A stretch of 64,000 nucleotides of DNA from Cladorhizidae sp. MBARI D1340-BT2 (taxonomy: Eukaryota > Porifera > Demospongiae > Poecilosclerida > Cladorhizidae): assembly GCA_028752905.1 (NCBI GenBank), contig JAQNBH010000015.1, positions 33,047,663 through 33,111,662 on the forward strand, given 5' to 3'. The notes under the pieces are model-generated. The model saw only the letters and a program-made list of their open reading frames with translations. It was not told the DNA's origin and did no database searches. How positions within the stretch are numbered: the stretch's first letter is position 1; each line of letters opens with the position of its first letter. This document shows, one piece after another, positions 55,773 to 64,000 of this stretch. The position numbers were made by a program, and so were the translations under genes.

Positions 55773-56479
55773 CCGTAGCTCCAATCTTCGGGAAAGTTGG
55801 AGAGTATCAGCCAGAGAATGAAATTTTTTCATCCTACCTTGAGCGAGTACAGCTGTTTTTCTCAGCCAACGAGGTGCCTGACGCGAAGATGGTTCCCGTT
55901 TTCTTAAGTGTGTTAGGAAGCAAGACATACTCGCTGCTGAGAAGTTTAGTGGCTCCCACTCTTCCACAGGATAAATCTCTTGAAGATTTAGTGACGGTTC
56001 TTAAGAAACACTTCGAGCCAAAGCCTCTTGTGATTGCAGAGCGGTTTCATTTTCACCAACGCTCGCAGAATATGGGTGAGTCTATCTCAGAGTATGTGGC
56101 TGAACTCAGGAGGCTTACTGTTCACTGCAATTATGGCACTCATCTTGAGGAGGCATTACGGGATCGTCTAGAGTGTGGCATCCGGGACTTGCGCACCCAG
56201 AAGAAGCTCCTGGTCATTGATGCGCTCTCTCTAGCTAAGGCCATTGAGATTTCACATGGGGAGGAGGCTGTGAACAAGAATGCGGAAACCCTAAAAGGAA
56301 GAGAAATCACCGTGAACGCTGTCATGACGCCATGTTACCGTTGTGGCAATAATTCCCACGAACAGAAAGACTGTCGTTTCCAAAATGCTGAATGTCATAA
56401 CTGTGGGAAACGGGTCACATTGCTCCAGTGTGTCGGTCTAAGGGAACGTCTCGACCACGACGGTCAAATCTACGCGTAG
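55769..56479 (+). CDS. Gag of the Mag-like element
   Basis: The start is the ATG at 55769 (MAVAPIFGKVGEYQPENEIF), because upstream frame sequence belongs to the LTR and primer site. A capsid-like domain runs roughly residues 10-150 (YLERVQLFFSAN, FEPKPLVIAERFHFHQR, LRDRLECGIRD). A CCHC knuckle CYRCGNNSHEQKDC (C-x2-C-x4-H-x4-C) follows, then a second knuckle that begins CHNCGKR. In this frame the second knuckle loses its histidine and runs about 20 residues to a stop. In the -1 frame it completes as GHIAPVC and continues into pol. Gag assembles virus-like particles in the cytoplasm and packages element RNA. Confidence 0.88.
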   Translation: MAVAPIFGKVGEYQPENEIFSSYLERVQLFFSANEVPDAKMVPVFLSVLGSKTYSLLRSLVAPTLPQDKSLEDLVTVLKKHFEPKPLVIAERFHFHQRSQNMGESISEYVAELRRLTVHCNYGTHLEEALRDRLECGIRDLRTQKKLLVIDALSLAKAIEISHGEEAVNKNAETLKGREITVNAVMTPCYRCGNNSHEQKDCRFQNAECHNCGKRVTLLQCVGLRERLDHDGQIYA

Positions 56480-59283
56480 TCAGTTCGGATTCACAACCGT
56501 CTCATCAGAGGAAATCACCACCCATTACACGATATGTTACCGTTGCCGAGGACGATCACGATCTGAGAGTTGATTCCCAAGGAACACAGGACACTGAATA
56601 CCTGCCATTACATGCTGTGATAGGAGCATCCACACCACCATATCAGGTACCCTTGGTAATTAATGATGTAGTGCATAATATGGAATTAGATACGGGAGCC
56701 TCAGTCACTCTCATGTCTGAGGCAGAGTGCCATAAGTTATTCCCTGGGGCTACCCTGAGAGCCTCGTCAATTCTACTGAAGACTTACTCAGGAGAGCGTT
56801 TACCTGTAGTTGGGGAAATGGATGTGAGGGTGCAGTATGAGCAGCAGGTTCAGGAATTGGTTTTGACTGTAGTGGCAGGAGATGGACCAAGCCTATTAAG
56901 CAGGAACTGGCTCAGGCATTTTCAACTGAATTGGCGTGAAATTCGGGCTGTATATAGTCACCCTAGTGGAAGTTTGGAATACCTGTTAGATAAGTATGGT
57001 GACATCTTTTCAGATGAGTTGGGAACAATAAAGTTGTTCAAGGCTAAGTTACATATTAAGCCTAATGAACGGCCCCGATTTTTCAAATTCCGTACTGTTC
57101 CCTATGCTCTTAGGAGTACCATAGAAGCCGAGCTAGACCGCCTTGAACGTGAAGGAATTCTGGAGAAGGTGACTCATAGCGAGTGGGCTACTCCCGTGGT
57201 GGCTGTGCCAAAGCCAGACGGACGAGTCCGTATATGTGGAGATTTCAAGGTCACCGTTAACCAGGCTCTTAATGTGGACCAGTACCCTCTTCCAACTGTA
57301 CAGGACCTTTTTGCGACTTTGGCGGGTGGAAAGAAGTTCACAAAGTTGGATCTATCACAAGCCTACCTGCAATTGGAACTCCACCCCGAATCACAGAAGT
57401 ATTGCACGCTGAACACACATCGGGGTCTCTATCAGTTCACACGTCTTCCTTTTGGCATAGCATCTGCTCCAGCAATGTTTCAAAAGATAATGGACACCAA
57501 ACTACAGGGAATTCCTGGAGCCTTGTGTTATGTGGATGATATCCTCGTCACTGGAACCACAGAGGAAGAACATCTCCAGAGGTTGGAAAAGGTCCTCCGT
57601 CAGTTACAAAGCCATGGCATCCGGATGAAGAGGGACAAATGCTACTTCTTCCAGGATGCAGTTGAATATTTGGGGCACCGAGTCGATGCCGAAGGAATAA
57701 GGGCCTTACCGGCAAAGATAGAGGCGATTGAAAAGGCTCCCCTGCCACAGAATGTGCAGCAGCTGCGGTCATTTCTAGGTCTGTTGAGCTATTACCGTAA
57801 GTTCTTGCCGAACTTGGCCACAATTCTCCAACCTCTAAATGATCTTCTTCAGAAGGGAAAGAAATGGGTTTGGTCGGCCAAGTGCTCACAGGCCGTAGCG
57901 ACAGTGAAACAGCTGTTGACTTCATCAAATCTTCTCATCCATTATGACTCCATGTTGCCACTTCGACTAGCTGCAGACGCTTCTCAGTACGGATTGGGAG
58001 CCGTTATCTCACATGTGCTATCTGACGGATCCGAGCGACCGATTGCTTTTGCCTCACGATCACTATCCAAGAGTGAGAGAAATTACGCGCAGATTGACAA
58101 GGAAGCCCTCGCACTGATCTATGGCGTCCGTAAATTCCATGCTTACTTATATGGCAGAAAGTTTACTTTGATTACTGACCATAAGCCTCTCACAACCATT
58201 CTAGGGCCCAAGAAGGGTGTGCCAGCCGTTGCGGCTGCCCGGTTGCAGAGGTGGGCCATACTCTTAGGAGCCTATAACTATGACATTGTCTTCAGATCTA
58301 CGACGGAACATGGGAATGCTGATGCTCTCTCACGCTTGCCACTGCCGGAAGGTGAATTGGAGCACCCCTCGGAGACTACGCTGTGTAACATACGTCAGAT
58401 AGAGATGCTGCCACTGACCTCTCAGGAGATAAGGAGGGCCACTCAGCGAGATCCTGTTCTAAGCAAGGTGCTTTCCTACAGTCTCAGGGGTTGGCCAGGT
58501 CATGTACCCAAGGACCTACAGCTCTACCACAGAAAGATGGCAGAACTCTCTGTGGAAGATGGCTGTTTGTTGTGGGGAGGACGTGTGGTAATTCCTATCA
58601 GTCTGAAGCAGATGGTCCTGACTGAGCTACACAGAGAGCACATGGGGGTATCACGCATGAAGGCATTGGCTCGTAGTCATGTTTGGTGGCAGGGACTCGA
58701 CAAGGATTTAGAGTTAATGGGAAGGTCTTGCCGTGCTTGTCTAGCAGTGAAGCAGTCACCTGCAACCGCACCGTTGCATCCCTGGATCTGGCCTGACCGT
58801 CCCTGGCAGAGGATTCATGTTGACTTTGCAGGACCATTCCTCGACAAGTCCTTCTTCATTGTGGTAGATGCTCACTCTAAATGGGCTGAAGTAGTCGAGA
58901 TGTCACAAACCACCACTGCTCGAACCATTACAGCCTTGAGGCACATGTTTGCCATGCACGGGATACCTGAACAGATCGTGTCTGACAACGGCCCGCAATT
59001 CATCTCAGCTGATTTTGAGGAGTTCGCTAGGACAAATGGAATCAAACATTCACGGTCCTCACCTTATCATCCAGCCTCTAATGGTGAGGCAGAGAGATTT
59101 GTAATGACTTTCAAGGAGGCCATGAAGACTGGAAAAGGGGATGGCCTTACCCTAGCCCATCGGTTGGATAACTTCCTTCTCACATATCGCACCACTCCAC
59201 ACACGACTACCGGCGTTCCACCATGTGAATTACTGATGAAGACGAATCGACCGCAGTGTTTCTCGACGGAGTCGGTGGACTAG
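56413..59283 (+). CDS. Pol of the Mag-like element: protease, RT, RNase H, integrase
   Basis: An open frame of about 950 codons; numbering here is from 56428. Protease has MELDTGASVTL with catalytic D at residue 88. RT has LDLSQAYLQLEL, RLPFGIASAPAMFQ and the catalytic box YVDD at 368, then VEYLGHRV. RNase H has LAADASQYGLGAV, ERNYAQIDKEALA, and the TDHKPL and GNADALSRL motifs. Integrase has an H2C2 finger (H735, H738, C768, C771) and the DD35E triad D799, D853, E889 (VDFAGPF, VSDNGPQF, SNGEAERF). No ATG start is needed; expression presumably needs a -1 shift from gag. The frame ends at a TAG inside an inverted insertion, before the integrase C-terminal tail. All catalytic residues seen are intact. 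Confidence 0.92.
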   Translation, partial: GHIAPVCRSKGTSRPRRSNLRVVSSDSQPSHQRKSPPITRYVTVAEDDHDLRVDSQGTQDTEYLPLHAVIGASTPPYQVPLVINDVVHNMELDTGASVTLMSEAECHKLFPGATLRASSILLKTYSGERLPVVGEMDVRVQYEQQVQELVLTVVAGDGPSLLSRNWLRHFQLNWREIRAVYSHPSGSLEYLLDKYGDIFSDELGTIKLFKAKLHIKPNERPRFFKFRTVPYALRSTIEAELDRLEREGILEKVTHSEWATPVVAVPKPDGRVRICGDFKVTVNQALNVDQYPLPTVQDLFATLAGGKKFTKLDLSQAYLQLELHPESQKYCTLNTHRGLYQFTRLPFGIASAPAMFQKIMDTKLQGIPGALCYVDDILVTGTTEEEHLQRLEKVLRQLQSHGIRMKRDKCYFFQDAVEYLGHRVDAEGIRALPAKIEAIEKAPLPQNVQQLRSFLGLLSYYRKFLPNLATILQPLNDLLQKGKKWVWSAKCSQAVATVKQLLTSSNLLIHYDSMLPLRLAADASQYGLGAVISHVLSDGSERPIAFASRSLSKSERNYAQIDKEALALIYGVRKFHAYLYGRKFTLITDHKPLTTILGPKKGVPAVAAARLQRWAILLGAYNYDIVFRSTTEHGNADALSRLPLPEGELEHPSETTLCNIRQIEMLPLTSQEIRRATQRDPVLSKVLSYSLRGWPGHVPKDLQLYHRKMAELSVEDGCLLWGGRVVIPISLKQMVLTELHREHMGVSRMKALARSHVWWQGLDKDLELMGRSCRACLAVKQSPATAPLHPWIWPDRPWQRIHVDFAGPFLDKSFFIVVDAHSKWAEVVEMSQTTTARTITALRHMFAMHGIPEQIVSDNGPQFISADFEEFARTNGIKHSRSSPYHPASNGEAERFVMTFKEAMKTGKGDGLTLAHRLDNFLLTYRTTPHTTTGVPPCELLMKTNRPQCFSTESVD

Positions 59284-59321
59284 GCAAATTGACACTCGAC
59301 GTGGTGGGTAGTGGTGAGACA
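59264..59321 (-). repeat. Inverted copy of 59699-59756 inserted in the integrase region
   Basis: Bases 59254-59321 are the reverse complement of 59699-59766 with one mismatch. The insert is bordered by a direct repeat CAGTGTTTCT (59254-59263 and 59320-59329), whose complement AGAAACACTG ends the source (59757-59766). It carries the stop that ends pol. Confidence 0.92.
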
Positions 59322-59674
59322 GTGTTTCTTGAGGGGCATGATCAACATGCCCGGTTGAGACCGTTCTCCATTGGTCAGTCTGTCATGGCTAAGAATTTTC
59401 GTGCTGGGACAGCTTGGATACCAGGAGTTATTGTGCAACAGCTGGGACCTCTGACCTATGTGATTGATGTCTCAGAGGGCAGGCTGTGGAAGCGTCATGT
59501 GGACCACATAAAGGAGTATTTGAGGCAACCTCCTCTTCCTGAGCCTGAGAGGATAGGGGATACTGATCTGCCTATGCTCTCTCCTGAGGTTTTAGAACCA
59601 ACCTCTGGCATGCTATTGGAACCTCTGTCCCCAGATGGGCCTGAGGAGGGGAGTGAATTGAGGCCTGACAATCC

Positions 59675-59727
59675 CTCACCACTACCCACCACGTCGAGTG
59701 TCTCACCACTACCCACCACATCGAGTG
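59675..59727 (+). repeat. Short tandem duplication in the integrase tail
   Basis: CTCACCACTACCCACCAC plus ATCGAGTG or GTCGAGTG occurs twice in a row, period ~27 bp, in the P/S/T-rich coding tail. Confidence 0.85.
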
Positions 59728-59898
59728 TCAATTTGCCTAGTCCACCGACTCCGTCGAGAAACACTGTGGTCGATTCGTCTTCACAAGTGTTCGATTCACC
59801 TTCCTCACAAAGTGTTACACCACGCCATTCACCAGTTGCTCGATCATCTTATCCAACTCGGTCACGCTCCCGGCCAGATTATTATAACGTTAAAACCT

Positions 59899-59911
59899 GG
59901 TGAGGGAGGAG
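59899..59911 (+). promoter_or_regulatory. Polypurine tract of the Mag-like element
   Basis: GGTGAGGGAGGAG directly precedes the 3' LTR and follows the last codon of the tail frame. Confidence 0.7.
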
Positions 59912-60133
59912 TGTAGTAACTTGACTTGTTGTACTGTGTACTTTGAACTATGTATATGATGCATGCATTGACGCATACACAATAGCCATGTCATGTGATT
60001 ATGAGGCGGGGCGTGGGCCACGCCCGACCAGTTAGTTAGCCAATCTATCTCATGCTTTTTCTGTGACTATTTCTCTATCCATGCATTTGCTCATCAATAC
60101 TTGCAAGATAGGAAGTTGACCCACGATATTACA
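59912..60133 (+). repeat. 3' LTR of the Mag-like element
   Basis: Differs from the 5' LTR at about two bases (GTGTAC for GTATAC, GATGCATG for GATTCATG). Followed by the ACATG target duplication (60134-60138). Confidence 0.97.
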
Positions 60134-60138
60134 ACATG

Positions 60139-61200
60139 AACAGATGTTACATATGGAGAAAAGGTGACTGCTAATCATCTCTCTTCTATATATAATATAT
60201 ATCTCTATTGATTAGATGCAGTCAGTTATCTTTCCATCATATATATATATTATATATTATAGAGATCACTCAACTGTATAGTCTGGCAGCCGTGGACAAA
60301 AGTGCGTTTTGGAGTACATACAATGTTTTATTGCTGATTCTGGTAGTACAAACCCTACTGAACCCAAATCCACTTGATGCCACTCTGTCACCCTCGGGCA
60401 AAAAAATTTATATGCAAAATTCAAAATGGCTGCCAAGAAAACTGAAAAATGGCTATAACTCTTCGAAAACTTCACCTAGAGACTTCATTTCTGTGCCTAA
60501 TCATACATTTTCTTTGTCGCACACAGAAAACCTGTACCTCCACTCTGTTATTATTATATTTTTTTACTAATTCGAATTGCTGAAAAACAATTTAGGTAAG
60601 TAGCTAGCTAAATACCGTATGTGGGAAAAAAACGTGATCAAAGAGTCCCTATCAACTGACGGTCAACCCTCATTGCAGACAACACTAAAACAGATATATT
60701 TTGTGCAATGTCAACTGATTTACTCACATATACCAAATAACAATCTTCATTCTTGTTTCCACGATTGATAATAGATACAGTGCCTTATCAGTTGTCAAGT
60801 TCATCATTGTCATCAATGTCATTTGCAAATACATTTTTCGTTTGGTCATTTTGATATTCTTCCATGGCATGACAGCCACAAAACATGGAGCAAGACAGTC
60901 TTGAACAACTGCATCTGGTGTTCGAACAATGTCGTGCTGAGCTGCATGCACATCTCATCATCTTCAGAACATCAAGTGGAGCTGGTGAAACATCTGCAGG
61001 AAGAGGAACCGGAAGTAGGATGTTTGATGTTTGGTCACATAACCATCCGTGATGTGAAGGATTGTGGGTCAGTATCTAAGGTAGACCGCAATATTGTAGC
61101 TTGAAAATGAACTCTGTGAACATGTTGCTTAAAACCCTTCCACCGCTGGATTTACACAGCACTTTTTAAAAATAGTGACGTTATTTTACATAATATTTTA
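60139..61200. other. Gene-free stretch right of the young LTR element
   Basis: Frames up to 120 codons (60208-60570) have no recognisable similarity and are AT-biased. TATATA tracts occur near 60190 and 60240. Confidence 0.45.
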
Positions 61201-61310
61201 TATTCAACCAGGAGTGCACAAATGTCCCTAGCAACCATGGTTGATGTTATAGCATTGGTGTTGACAAACATTGTGGTCAAATGTAGGTTGCCTAGCAACT
61301 GACCACATAC
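61201..61310. repeat. Dispersed repeat with X-box-like palindrome, copy 2
   Basis: Aligns with 48410-48512: AAATGTCCCTAGCAACCAT, ACATTGTGGTCAAATGTAG, then GTTGCCTAGCAAC (61287-61299). Confidence 0.5.
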
Positions 61311-61559
61311 GATGAATATCATTATAACATTTGATTGTTTGTTTTGATTGTATTTTTAGGCAGAATATGGAGAGATTACATCATGATGTAAATATAATAA
61401 AATTACAGTGTCATATTTTACTAGGGCAGATAATTAGAAACCATAGCTAACTAACTACCTACTAGCTTTATATTATTATAGCTATATAGATGGATAGCTA
61501 GTACCCGCGAAGTACCCAGGTAAATGCTATTTTTTATACAAGTCAGAAAAAAGCAGTAA

Positions 61560-61870
61560 TGCTAAAGGATCTTACATGTATGGCTATTTATTTTCCTGGG
61601 ACATCTTGTTCCTGTTCTTCACCATCGTCAGTCTCAAGACCTGGATCCCTACGCAAATCAACGCTACTATCTCTGGACTGGCCAAAAAAGGTTCTGAATC
61701 TACGATGTCATTCAGAGTTGCTAGCTCTTCAGGATCTCTAGTCTGTTCTCCGTGGTAGGCCCTTCTCCTTCCTCATCACCGATTTCAACCTCAGACAGAC
61801 CGAATTCGTCGTCATCCAGCATTGCCAAAACATCGTCCAATTTAGTCTAGAAGCCATTTTTTTATCGATC
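61560..61870 (-). pseudogene. Acidic N-terminal remnant, possibly piggyBac-transposase-derived
   Basis: Minus strand: MASRL near 61865, then after a shift DDVLAMLDDDEFGLSEVEIG and DEEGEG, ending at a stop after EILKS. The acidic FGLS motif is reminiscent of the N-terminus of piggyBac-like transposases, which is poorly conserved, so the call is weak. No catalytic domain is visible in the window. Confidence 0.25.
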
Positions 61871-62039
61871 AGCTGAGTTTGACGTCACGAACACCTTGGT
61901 TACCTAGGCACTATACCTCAGCTATTTTAATTCCAGCTCTAGCAAAGCAAGGGACATCCCCAGGTATATTTAGGACATGCGTAGCTAAAACTAACGATTT
62001 TATATATTTGTTTTTGTCGCGGTCATTTACAACTCCCGG

Positions 62040-64000
62040 CAGGGGCAGATCCAGGGGGGGGGGTTGTGGGGGTTGCAACCCCCCCTTTTGGTTATCAAAG
62101 ATTATTAATCAGCAACAACAAAGACATACATGTATTGTTAACATTTACACTCTAGCTATTACAGCTCAACAAAGACATGTTAAAATTAACACTGACTCTG
62201 TTGCAGCTGTTCATTTTTTTTTAATCAAAGGTCACAGTGGGTTGCATTTCTAGTTAAAAATTTCTGAACAGCTTTAGTGTATGAAAATGTCAAGAAAAAA
62301 AGATTCAAGAGGCTGTTTGAAGCTGACCGCCATGTTAAAAAGGTAACCAGTTAGTTTAGTAACAAATTAGATGCTAGGAATAGTCCAATATAACTTGACA
62401 AATGTTTTAAACCTAGGTCTGCTGGATCCAATTCTGTGGAAAAGCCACCACCCAAGAAAACATGCCCTGCTGTGTTTACCACAATTGACTCTGGGCCAGG
62501 TAGTAGTAGTCTAAGTGCTACTAGCAATGATCTATCAAGTGATCCAGACACCCCAATCACTTCAAGTGAAGTTCCTACCACAATCACTTCACAACCTCAA
62601 GTGAAGTTCCAGCCCAAATCACTTCAAGCAGTGAAGCTATTGACTTGGGAGCAATGATCACAACAGCATGTGGCTCTTTAGATGATTTGAGAAAACTAGG
62701 GGAAAGTATTGATGATATATACCCAGAGATTTCAATACCTCACTTCGCACACTGCACCAGTTTTTTCTGATACACTTCACTCCCATCATGTCACTAAGCA
62801 GGGGAAATCTGGCTTAAAAAGTTTCCATGTTTGTCTTACAGTCAGGTGCTTGAAGGAAGGATTTTTCGCTATTGTGTCCTTTTTCCAGAGCAACCCAATA
62901 GGGGAGGTTGCCAAAGGGCTAAACCTGGTTTGCTGGTGCTTTCAGCATACCCAAAACCCTATACCAAGGCCCTAGGAAAAGATGGCATTCTTATTTGTCA
63001 TGAGCAGAGCTCTATGCATCGTCATGCTGCAGAACGAGCAGATCTCTTCCAGGTGTAATTATTGCAGTCCTGCAAATAGAATAGATAGCAGGCTTCTGAA
63101 ACAACAAGAAAAACATGCAGAGAAAAACAGAGAAATTATTCGCCAGATAGTATACTGTATCGAGTTTTTAGCTAAGCAGGGCTTACCTTTTAGAGGTCAC
63201 AGGGAAGACAAAGTGGATTTTTCGGACTGCTCTATTAATAGGGGGAACTTTGTAGCCACATTGCAATTCCTTGGAAAAGGTAATGCTACTCTACAAGAGC
63301 ATCTTCTTTTGCAATAAAAATGCCAAATATACAAGCAAAACTATACAAAATGACATTATTCATGTGTATGCTTGTAAATTACGTGAAAAGTTAACCAGTG
63401 AACTTCGGGCAAATAACTTACCTTTTACAATCATAGCAGGTGAAGTAACTGACCCTCATGCTAATCAGGAAATCCTTTCTGTGTGTGTTCGGTTTGTTGA
63501 TCTACAAGAGCCTCACATTAAGGAGTACCTAATCAATCTCATTAACGTTGAGAGAGCAAATGCTTCTACAACTGCAGAAAAAATCTTGGAATCCATTTCA
63601 CACCCTTCCATCGCTTTAAATGCTCGTAATATTCGAGGTCAGGCTTATGATGGAGCAGCTGTGATGTCTTCTTCAATAGCTGGTGTCCAAGCAAAGATCA
63701 AACAAATTTCTCCTCTGGCTTTGTACACTCATTGCTTTGCTCACTCTCTCGACCTTTCTATTGCAGCTTCATGCAAGGTCCAAGAAGTGAAGAACCTCAT
63801 TGGCCTAATTAATGAGTCGTATTTGTTCTTGAACCACAGCCCTAAGAGACAAAGGTTTTTTGAGCGAGCTTTGGATGTATATTTGCCAGCATCTCGACGT
63901 TCTAAGCTTCCTGGTCTTTGTAAGACGTATTGGGTGGAGCGCCATACTTGTTTTGAAATATTTTTGGAGATGTATGAATGCTTTGTGACCTTTTTGGATG
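62040..64000 (+). mobile_element. hAT-type DNA transposon, left part (runs off the window)
   Basis: The start CAGGGGCAGATCCAGG (62040-62055) has the form of a hAT terminal repeat. It is followed by G-rich sequence and a perfect palindrome GGGGGTTGCAACCCCC (62068-62083). The candidate 8-bp target copy is ACTCCCGG (62032-62039); its partner is outside the window. The transposase-like coding sequence follows on the same strand. Confidence 0.7.
62430..64000 (+). pseudogene. hAT transposase, ZMYM1-like (TTF-type zinc finger + DUF4371), partial
   Basis: Begins with a low-complexity S/P/T region (SVEKPPPKKTCP at 62433). A short upstream exon MSRKKDSRG near 62290 with a GT..AG intron is possible. 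A TTF-type finger region follows in 62831-63050 (YSQVLEGRIFRYCVLFPEQP, ICHEQSSMHRHAAERADLF, giving the H-x-x-S-x-x-H signature). DUF4371 follows: QIVYCIEFLAKQGLPFRGH and NRGNFVATLQFL in 62982-63317. From 63301 one frame stays open to the window end: NNLPFTIIAGEVTDPHANQE, RGQAYDGAAVMSSSIAGVQA, YTHCFAHSLDLSIA, SPKRQRFFE. Frameshifts near 62700-62830, 63050 and 63300 suggest a pseudogene. The hAT dimerisation domain would lie beyond the window. A domesticated gene is possible but less likely given the breaks. Confidence 0.78.

Larger units (their letters stand above)
59256..59903 (+). pseudogene. Integrase C-terminal tail of the Mag-like element, displaced frame
   Basis: The frame becomes meaningful after the insert at about 59330: GHDQHARLRPFSIGQSVMAK, GVIVQQLGPLTYVIDV, WKRHVDHIKEYL. 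This is the normal C-terminal region of Mag-like integrases with a GPLTYVI module (the GPY/F equivalent). A proline/serine-rich tail follows and stops at the polypurine tract. It is out of frame with pol and separated from it by inverted sequence copied from its own 3' region. Part of the normal linker after the LLMK motif seems to be missing. Confidence 0.75.
55535..60133 (+). mobile_element. Young Ty3/Gypsy LTR retrotransposon, Mag-like
   Basis: Two 222-bp LTRs begin TGTAGTAAC, end GATATTACA, and differ at about two positions. The direct target duplication ACATG is perfect (55530-55534 and 60134-60138). Inside are a tRNA-Ser-type primer site, gag with two zinc knuckles, pol in the order protease, RT, RNase H, integrase, a polypurine tract and the 3' LTR. 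The pol sequence resembles the K02A2.6-like / Mag group common in invertebrates. Near-identical LTRs imply recent insertion, but the copy has two visible lesions: a -1 shift between gag and pol, and an inverted insert in the integrase tail. Confidence 0.95.

Noticed and set aside
56405..56411. GGGAAAC as a programmed -1 slippery site
   Set aside because: The heptamer is out of phase with the gag codons (read GGG AAA C), so it cannot act as a canonical site; a one-base deletion explains the data better.
57548..57928. 126-codon minus frame
   Set aside because: Antisense shadow of the RT/RNase H coding region of the young element.
59495..59764. 89-codon minus frame with LDVVGSGE repeats
   Set aside because: Antisense of the integrase tail; it exists only because of the tandem duplication and inverted copy there.
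60208..60570. 120-codon plus frame
   Set aside because: Begins in TATATA repeats, AT-biased composition, no recognisable motif.

Overview
The window looks like invertebrate animal nuclear DNA: AT-rich, with no operons, simple-sequence tracts everywhere, and a mixture of metazoan transposons (two kinds of Ty3/Gypsy element, Penelope-like, LINE, Tigger/pogo, Ginger-like, hAT, and non-autonomous inverted-repeat elements). The repeat families and frequent TAGCTAGCTA-like words would suit a sponge or another early-branching marine invertebrate, but the species cannot be fixed from sequence alone. I see no convincing host protein-coding gene, tRNA, rRNA or CRISPR array. This is a transposon graveyard holding one very young element.

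Layout. 1-572 is the right part of a TTAA-flanked inverted-repeat element whose near-identical full copy is at 43147-44030. 2907-3516 is a 9-copy minisatellite, and 3690-5240 is an older tandem array. 5852-7040 (minus) is a Ginger-like integrase plus ULP1-protease remnant. 7550-16203 and 26806-35849 are two copies of one ~9 kb block. Each copy carries a decayed ULP1 domain, a Penelope GIY-YIG fragment and two decayed Ty3/Gypsy polyproteins. Between them lies a ~2.1 kb, 24-bp-unit minisatellite (17035-21112). It is split by a clean Tigger insertion (18297-20243) and cut short by an LTR retrotransposon (21113-26800). The pol order of that element, protease-integrase-RT-RNase H, is the unusual Gmr1-like order.

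35850-44030 holds AT microsatellites, a Penelope-like 3' end (minus), an (ATT)n tract, an RLE-type non-LTR retrotransposon (39615-42512) and a second Penelope tail. 44031-55530 is gene-free, with a second inverted-repeat element (46623-47187), several dispersed short repeats, and two oppositely oriented fragments of one LINE family.

55535-60133 is a young Mag-like Ty3/Gypsy element. It has 222-bp LTRs differing at about two positions, a 5-bp ACATG target duplication, a primer site matching tRNA-Ser, gag and pol. It is not intact: gag and pol are joined only through a -1 shift inside the second zinc knuckle, and the integrase tail carries an inverted copy of downstream sequence. From 62040 to the window edge runs the left part of a hAT element with a ZMYM1-like (TTF zinc finger plus DUF4371) transposase.

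Relations. Nested insertions give a relative chronology: decayed Gypsy, Ginger and Penelope remnants first, then duplication of the 9 kb block. The minisatellite existed before both the Tigger and the Gmr1-like insertions. The Mag-like element at 55.5 kb is clearly the youngest. The best leads are the Gmr1-like gene order, the fold-back inversion in the young element, gag starting inside the primer-binding site, the Ginger-ULP1 remnant, and the ~88-copy TCATGTG array.
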